From NCBI RefSeq assembly GCF_008728635.1, contig NZ_CP044285.1:4030001-4094000 (forward strand): 64,000 bases of DNA, read 5' to 3'. Below the pieces are notes generated by a model, which saw only the letters and a list, made by a program, of their open reading frames with translations, searched no databases and was not told the origin of the DNA. The translations under genes were made by a program, and so were the position numbers. Positions 61,960 to 64,000 of this stretch are shown piece by piece (the first letter of the stretch is position 1; every line of letters starts with the position of its first letter). The DNA is from Hymenobacter baengnokdamensis (GTDB lineage Bacteria > Bacteroidota > Bacteroidia > Cytophagales > Hymenobacteraceae).

Positions 61960-63057
61960 CTACGCAACCACAATCCACGGCGCACCCGTGGCGTGTGGGC
62001 GTAGCTCGCCGAAGCTTTCGAGCGCCAGCCCATACCGGGCAAACATAGCTTTAGCTGCATCTTCGGCCGCGCCGGGCTCTACGCACACCAGCAGGCCGCC
62101 CGACGTCTGGGGGTCGCAGAGGTAGAATTTTTGCTCATCGGTGAGCGCGCCACCATTGTGCGCCACCTTGTGGCCGTAGCTCTCAAAGTTGCGGATGGTA
62201 CCGCCCGGCACCGCGCCCTGCAGCAGGTAGCGCTCGGCCTGGGCCAGGCGCGGCACGTGGAAGTAGTTGATGGCGGCCTGCACGCTGCTGCCCTCGCACA
62301 CCTCGGCCAGGTGGCCCAGCAGGCCAAAGCCAGTTATATCCGTCATGGCCCGCACGCCGGCAAGCTCACCCAGCTCGGCCCCTATCTTATTGAGCTGCCG
62401 CATCTGGGCCGGGGCCACATCGGCATCTTCGAGGCTGAGAATGCCGCGCTTCTGGGCCGTGGTAAGAATGCCCACGCCCAGCGGCTTGGTCAGGTAGAGG
62501 CGGCAGCCCACCGTGGCGGTATCATTGCGCTTGAGATTTTTTTCCTCAACCAGGCCCGTCACGGCCAGCCCGAAAATCGGCTCCGGCGAGTCGATGCTGT
62601 GGCCGCCGGCCAGCGGAATGCCCGCCTCGGCGCAGATGGCGCGGGCGCCCTCGGTCACGCGGGCCGCCACTTCGGGCGGCAGCTTATCGATGGGCCAGCC
62701 CAGCACCGCGATGGCCAGCAGCGGCCGTCCGCCCATGGCATACACATCGGAGATGGCGTTGGCCGAGGCAATGCGCCCGAAGTCGAAGGCATCATCGACG
62801 ATGGGCATAAAAAAATCGGTGGTGCTGATGACGCATTGCCCCGCCTGGCCCGGCAGGCGGTACACGGCCGCGTCATCGCGCGAGCCGTTGCCGACGAGCA
62901 GGTTGTCATAGTTGGGCTGCGGCAGGCTGCTGTGCAAAATTTTATCGAGCACGCTGGGCGCGATTTTGCAGCCGCAGCCCGCGCCGTGGCTGTATTGAGT
63001 AAGGCGGATTTGGTCGAGGTCGGGAGTCAAAGCTTCTGAGTTTTTATTGAATATCAT
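61960..63057 (-). CDS. selD: Selenide, water dikinase (selenophosphate synthase)
   Basis: A 365-residue enzyme that makes selenophosphate from selenide and ATP. It starts at the ATG at 63057 ([12 protein letters not shown]); a GTG six codons upstream is less likely. The catalytic Cys and Lys are in [10 protein letters not shown] (about 25-34), so the protein uses Cys and not selenocysteine. Phosphate and metal-binding residues lie in [16 protein letters not shown] and [17 protein letters not shown]. The neighbours upstream are a small unknown and mnmH, which together point to the 2-selenouridine modification of tRNA wobble bases as the use of selenophosphate. No selenoprotein genes are visible. 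Confidence 0.97.
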   Translation of the reverse strand: MIFNKNSEALTPDLDQIRLTQYSHGAGCGCKIAPSVLDKILHSSLPQPNYDNLLVGNGSRDDAAVYRLPGQAGQCVISTTDFFMPIVDDAFDFGRIASANAISDVYAMGGRPLLAIAVLGWPIDKLPPEVAARVTEGARAICAEAGIPLAGGHSIDSPEPIFGLAVTGLVEEKNLKRNDTATVGCRLYLTKPLGVGILTTAQKRGILSLEDADVAPAQMRQLNKIGAELGELAGVRAMTDITGFGLLGHLAEVCEGSSVQAAINYFHVPRLAQAERYLLQGAVPGGTIRNFESYGHKVAHNGGALTDEQKFYLCDPQTSGGLLVCVEPGAAEDAAKAMFARYGLALESFGELRPHATGAPWIVVA

Positions 63058-63511
63058 ACCAGGCGCAGGGTCCACCTATCTTGTAGCTGTAGTGAACAGC
63101 TTGAGTGAGAGCTAGTGAATCCAACAGTTGAACAGTCGAATCAGCCCGCTGCAATCTGAGGGTAGCAACTATATTTTTGCTTAATCCAAAGTAATAGCCC
63201 AAACCCACGGTTGAATTAGCCGGCAGCCGGAAAGTTATCCCGGCTGGCGTTCTTGTCATCGCCAAAGAATCCTGCATTTTAGCAATACTTGCCCGTAGTG
63301 GCCTGAGCAGTTTTGGTGAGAAGCGAAGTCTTCTAGGCTGTTTGCGACGCTGCATACCAATGCTTACTATCACAGCACCGCCAGTGGTATTCCGCACAAA
63401 AAGATAAGCCGGCGCAGGGGTACACCCTGCCAGCACTAGCGTCGTTATTTTCTTCAGATGGCTTATTTTTTGGGCGGCATATCGTAGCATAAGGTCCGGG
63501 TAAACTACCAT
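63044..63511 (-). CDS. Lipoprotein-like protein of unknown function between mnmH and selD
   Basis: A 155-residue protein. The ATG at 63511 overlaps the mnmH stop (TAATG, one shared base), which favours this start and translational coupling. Its 3' end overlaps the selD start by 14 bp. A short lipoprotein-type signal is possible: [11 protein letters not shown] with the lipobox Cys at residue 30. The mature part is basic then beta-rich ([39 protein letters not shown]). I do not recognise a family. A cell-envelope lipoprotein has no obvious place in tRNA selenation, which makes its location odd. Composition is AT-richer than the genes around it. Confidence 0.65.
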   Translation of the reverse strand: MVVYPDLMLRYAAQKISHLKKITTLVLAGCTPAPAYLFVRNTTGGAVIVSIGMQRRKQPRRLRFSPKLLRPLRASIAKMQDSLAMTRTPAGITFRLPANSTVGLGYYFGLSKNIVATLRLQRADSTVQLLDSLALTQAVHYSYKIGGPCAWYDIQ

Positions 63512-64000
63512 TACTTAACCGCCGCCCGCACCAGCGCCGCATTAACCGCCACATCGGCACTATCTGCGGGTACAGTCACGGCCGGCCGGTCAGTCAGCCC
63601 GTAGCCGTAGGTTTTATCATAATACGCCAGCACCAGCTCCACCATGCGGGGCATATCGCCGTCGGCAATGGCGCCGAGGGCTTCCTTGGTTACGAGGCCG
63701 CCCAGGCGCTTGCGCAGGCGCAGCACGGCCGAGGCCAGCTCGCCGGCATCGTGGCGGCCGTAGTCGGCGGCCAGGTACTGCACGCGGGCGGCCTGGGGCA
63801 CGTCGAGCACTACGAGCGGCGCGGCACGCATCTGCTCAAAAAATGGCGCCGGAATACCCAGCCCGCCGATGCTCCGGCTTTCATCCTCGACCCAGATGGG
63901 TTGGTCGGTGGGCAGCTTGGCCAGTGCAGCGGCCAGGTCGTTCTCAAACTGCTCCTGGGTAGGCTGCGGCGGCTGGCCCAGCGCCCCAAACGAAGAGCCC
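63511..64000 (-). CDS. mnmH: tRNA 2-selenouridine synthase (C-terminal part; 5' end outside window)
   Basis: The gene runs off the window at 64000; 162 C-terminal codons are visible. The enzyme replaces sulfur by selenium in 2-thiouridine of tRNA wobble positions, using selenophosphate from SelD. Family blocks in the visible part are GSSFGALG (about the first residues), the PTQEQFEN segment, WVEDESRSIGG and the MRAAPLVVLDVP region, which are typical of SelU/MnmH. The rhodanese domain with its active Cys lies beyond the edge. It is followed by a coupled small gene and selD, so the pathway is one operon. Confidence 0.92.
   Translation of the reverse strand, partial: GSSFGALGQPPQPTQEQFENDLAAALAKLPTDQPIWVEDESRSIGGLGIPAPFFEQMRAAPLVVLDVPQAARVQYLAADYGRHDAGELASAVLRLRKRLGGLVTKEALGAIADGDMPRMVELVLAYYDKTYGYGLTDRPAVTVPADSADVAVNAALVRAAVK

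Noticed and set aside
63024..63057. Possible selenocysteine in SelD
   Set aside because: The active-site codon is TGC (Cys in GCGCK), not TGA, so selenocysteine is not used here.
1..64000. CRISPR array, phage or integrative element
   Set aside because: No regularly spaced direct repeats, cas genes, integrase or phage structural genes were seen. The tRNA genes at 34518-34764 are not flanked by an integrase or a visible att duplication.

Overview
The window comes from a high-GC member of the Bacteroidota, most likely Hymenobacter or a close relative in the Cytophagales. This rests on several signs: three secreted proteins with type IX secretion (T9SS) C-terminal sorting domains, a promoter of the Bacteroidota TTTG/TAnnTTTG type (9613-9642), an outer-membrane beta-barrel protein with a carboxypeptidase-regulatory plug, a SusB-like GH97 enzyme, a GT3 glycogen synthase, and very GC-rich coding with A-rich leaders instead of strong Shine-Dalgarno sites. 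No plasmid, phage or CRISPR signature is visible. It reads as ordinary chromosome with about 50 genes, two tRNAs, one dead insertion-sequence remnant and one decayed gene.

Layout. 0-6.6 kb: glutamate synthase gltB and gltD, separated by a small DUF559 endonuclease-like gene. 6.6-9.4 kb (minus): an LprI-like protein, a PAP2 phosphatase, an orphan urease accessory protein UreD and a small unknown. 9.6-14.9 kb: two T9SS cargo proteins behind a clear promoter. 15.1-20.6 kb: glycogen genes (a GH13 branching-enzyme-like protein and a GT3 synthase) with a nitroreductase and a DUF4198 protein. 20.7-24.7 kb: STAS protein, RNase Z, queuosine-precursor transporter, an unknown, and trpS. 24.7-27.3 kb: a small glycan-modifying group (hexapeptide acyltransferase, GT2, small unknown) ending at an internally deleted IS5-type element with perfect 20-bp ends. 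27.3-34.4 kb: unknown, DPP-IV peptidase, PAS histidine kinase, GH97 alpha-glucosidase. 34.5-41 kb: two tRNA-Ser genes, BrkB/YihY, thioesterase, MltG, Sua5, LpxL-type acyltransferase, a secreted unknown and WbqC. 41.2-49 kb: clpC, two AT-richer small genes, an outer-membrane barrel protein and its likely AraC-type membrane regulator. 49-61 kb: PolB-like exonuclease, M28 membrane peptidase, a decayed DUF4468 gene, serine hydrolase, lipoprotein, zinc alcohol dehydrogenase, two DUF1990 proteins, endonuclease V and an M43 metalloprotease with a sorting domain. 61-64 kb (minus): a GluQRS-like synthetase that has lost its zinc cysteines, then selD, a lipoprotein-like unknown and mnmH (cut by the window end), with overlapping ends, which form the tRNA 2-selenouridine pathway.

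I do not see a clear new multi-gene system. The most unusual items are: a family of long inverted repeats that fill intergenic gaps (37 bp at 16994-17075; 34 bp at 35840-35939; heptamer-built arms at 34811-34889); the unknown gene overlapped into the mnmH-selD operon; the zinc-less GluQRS; the orphan UreD; the DUF559 gene inside gltBD; and the tandem DUF1990 pair.
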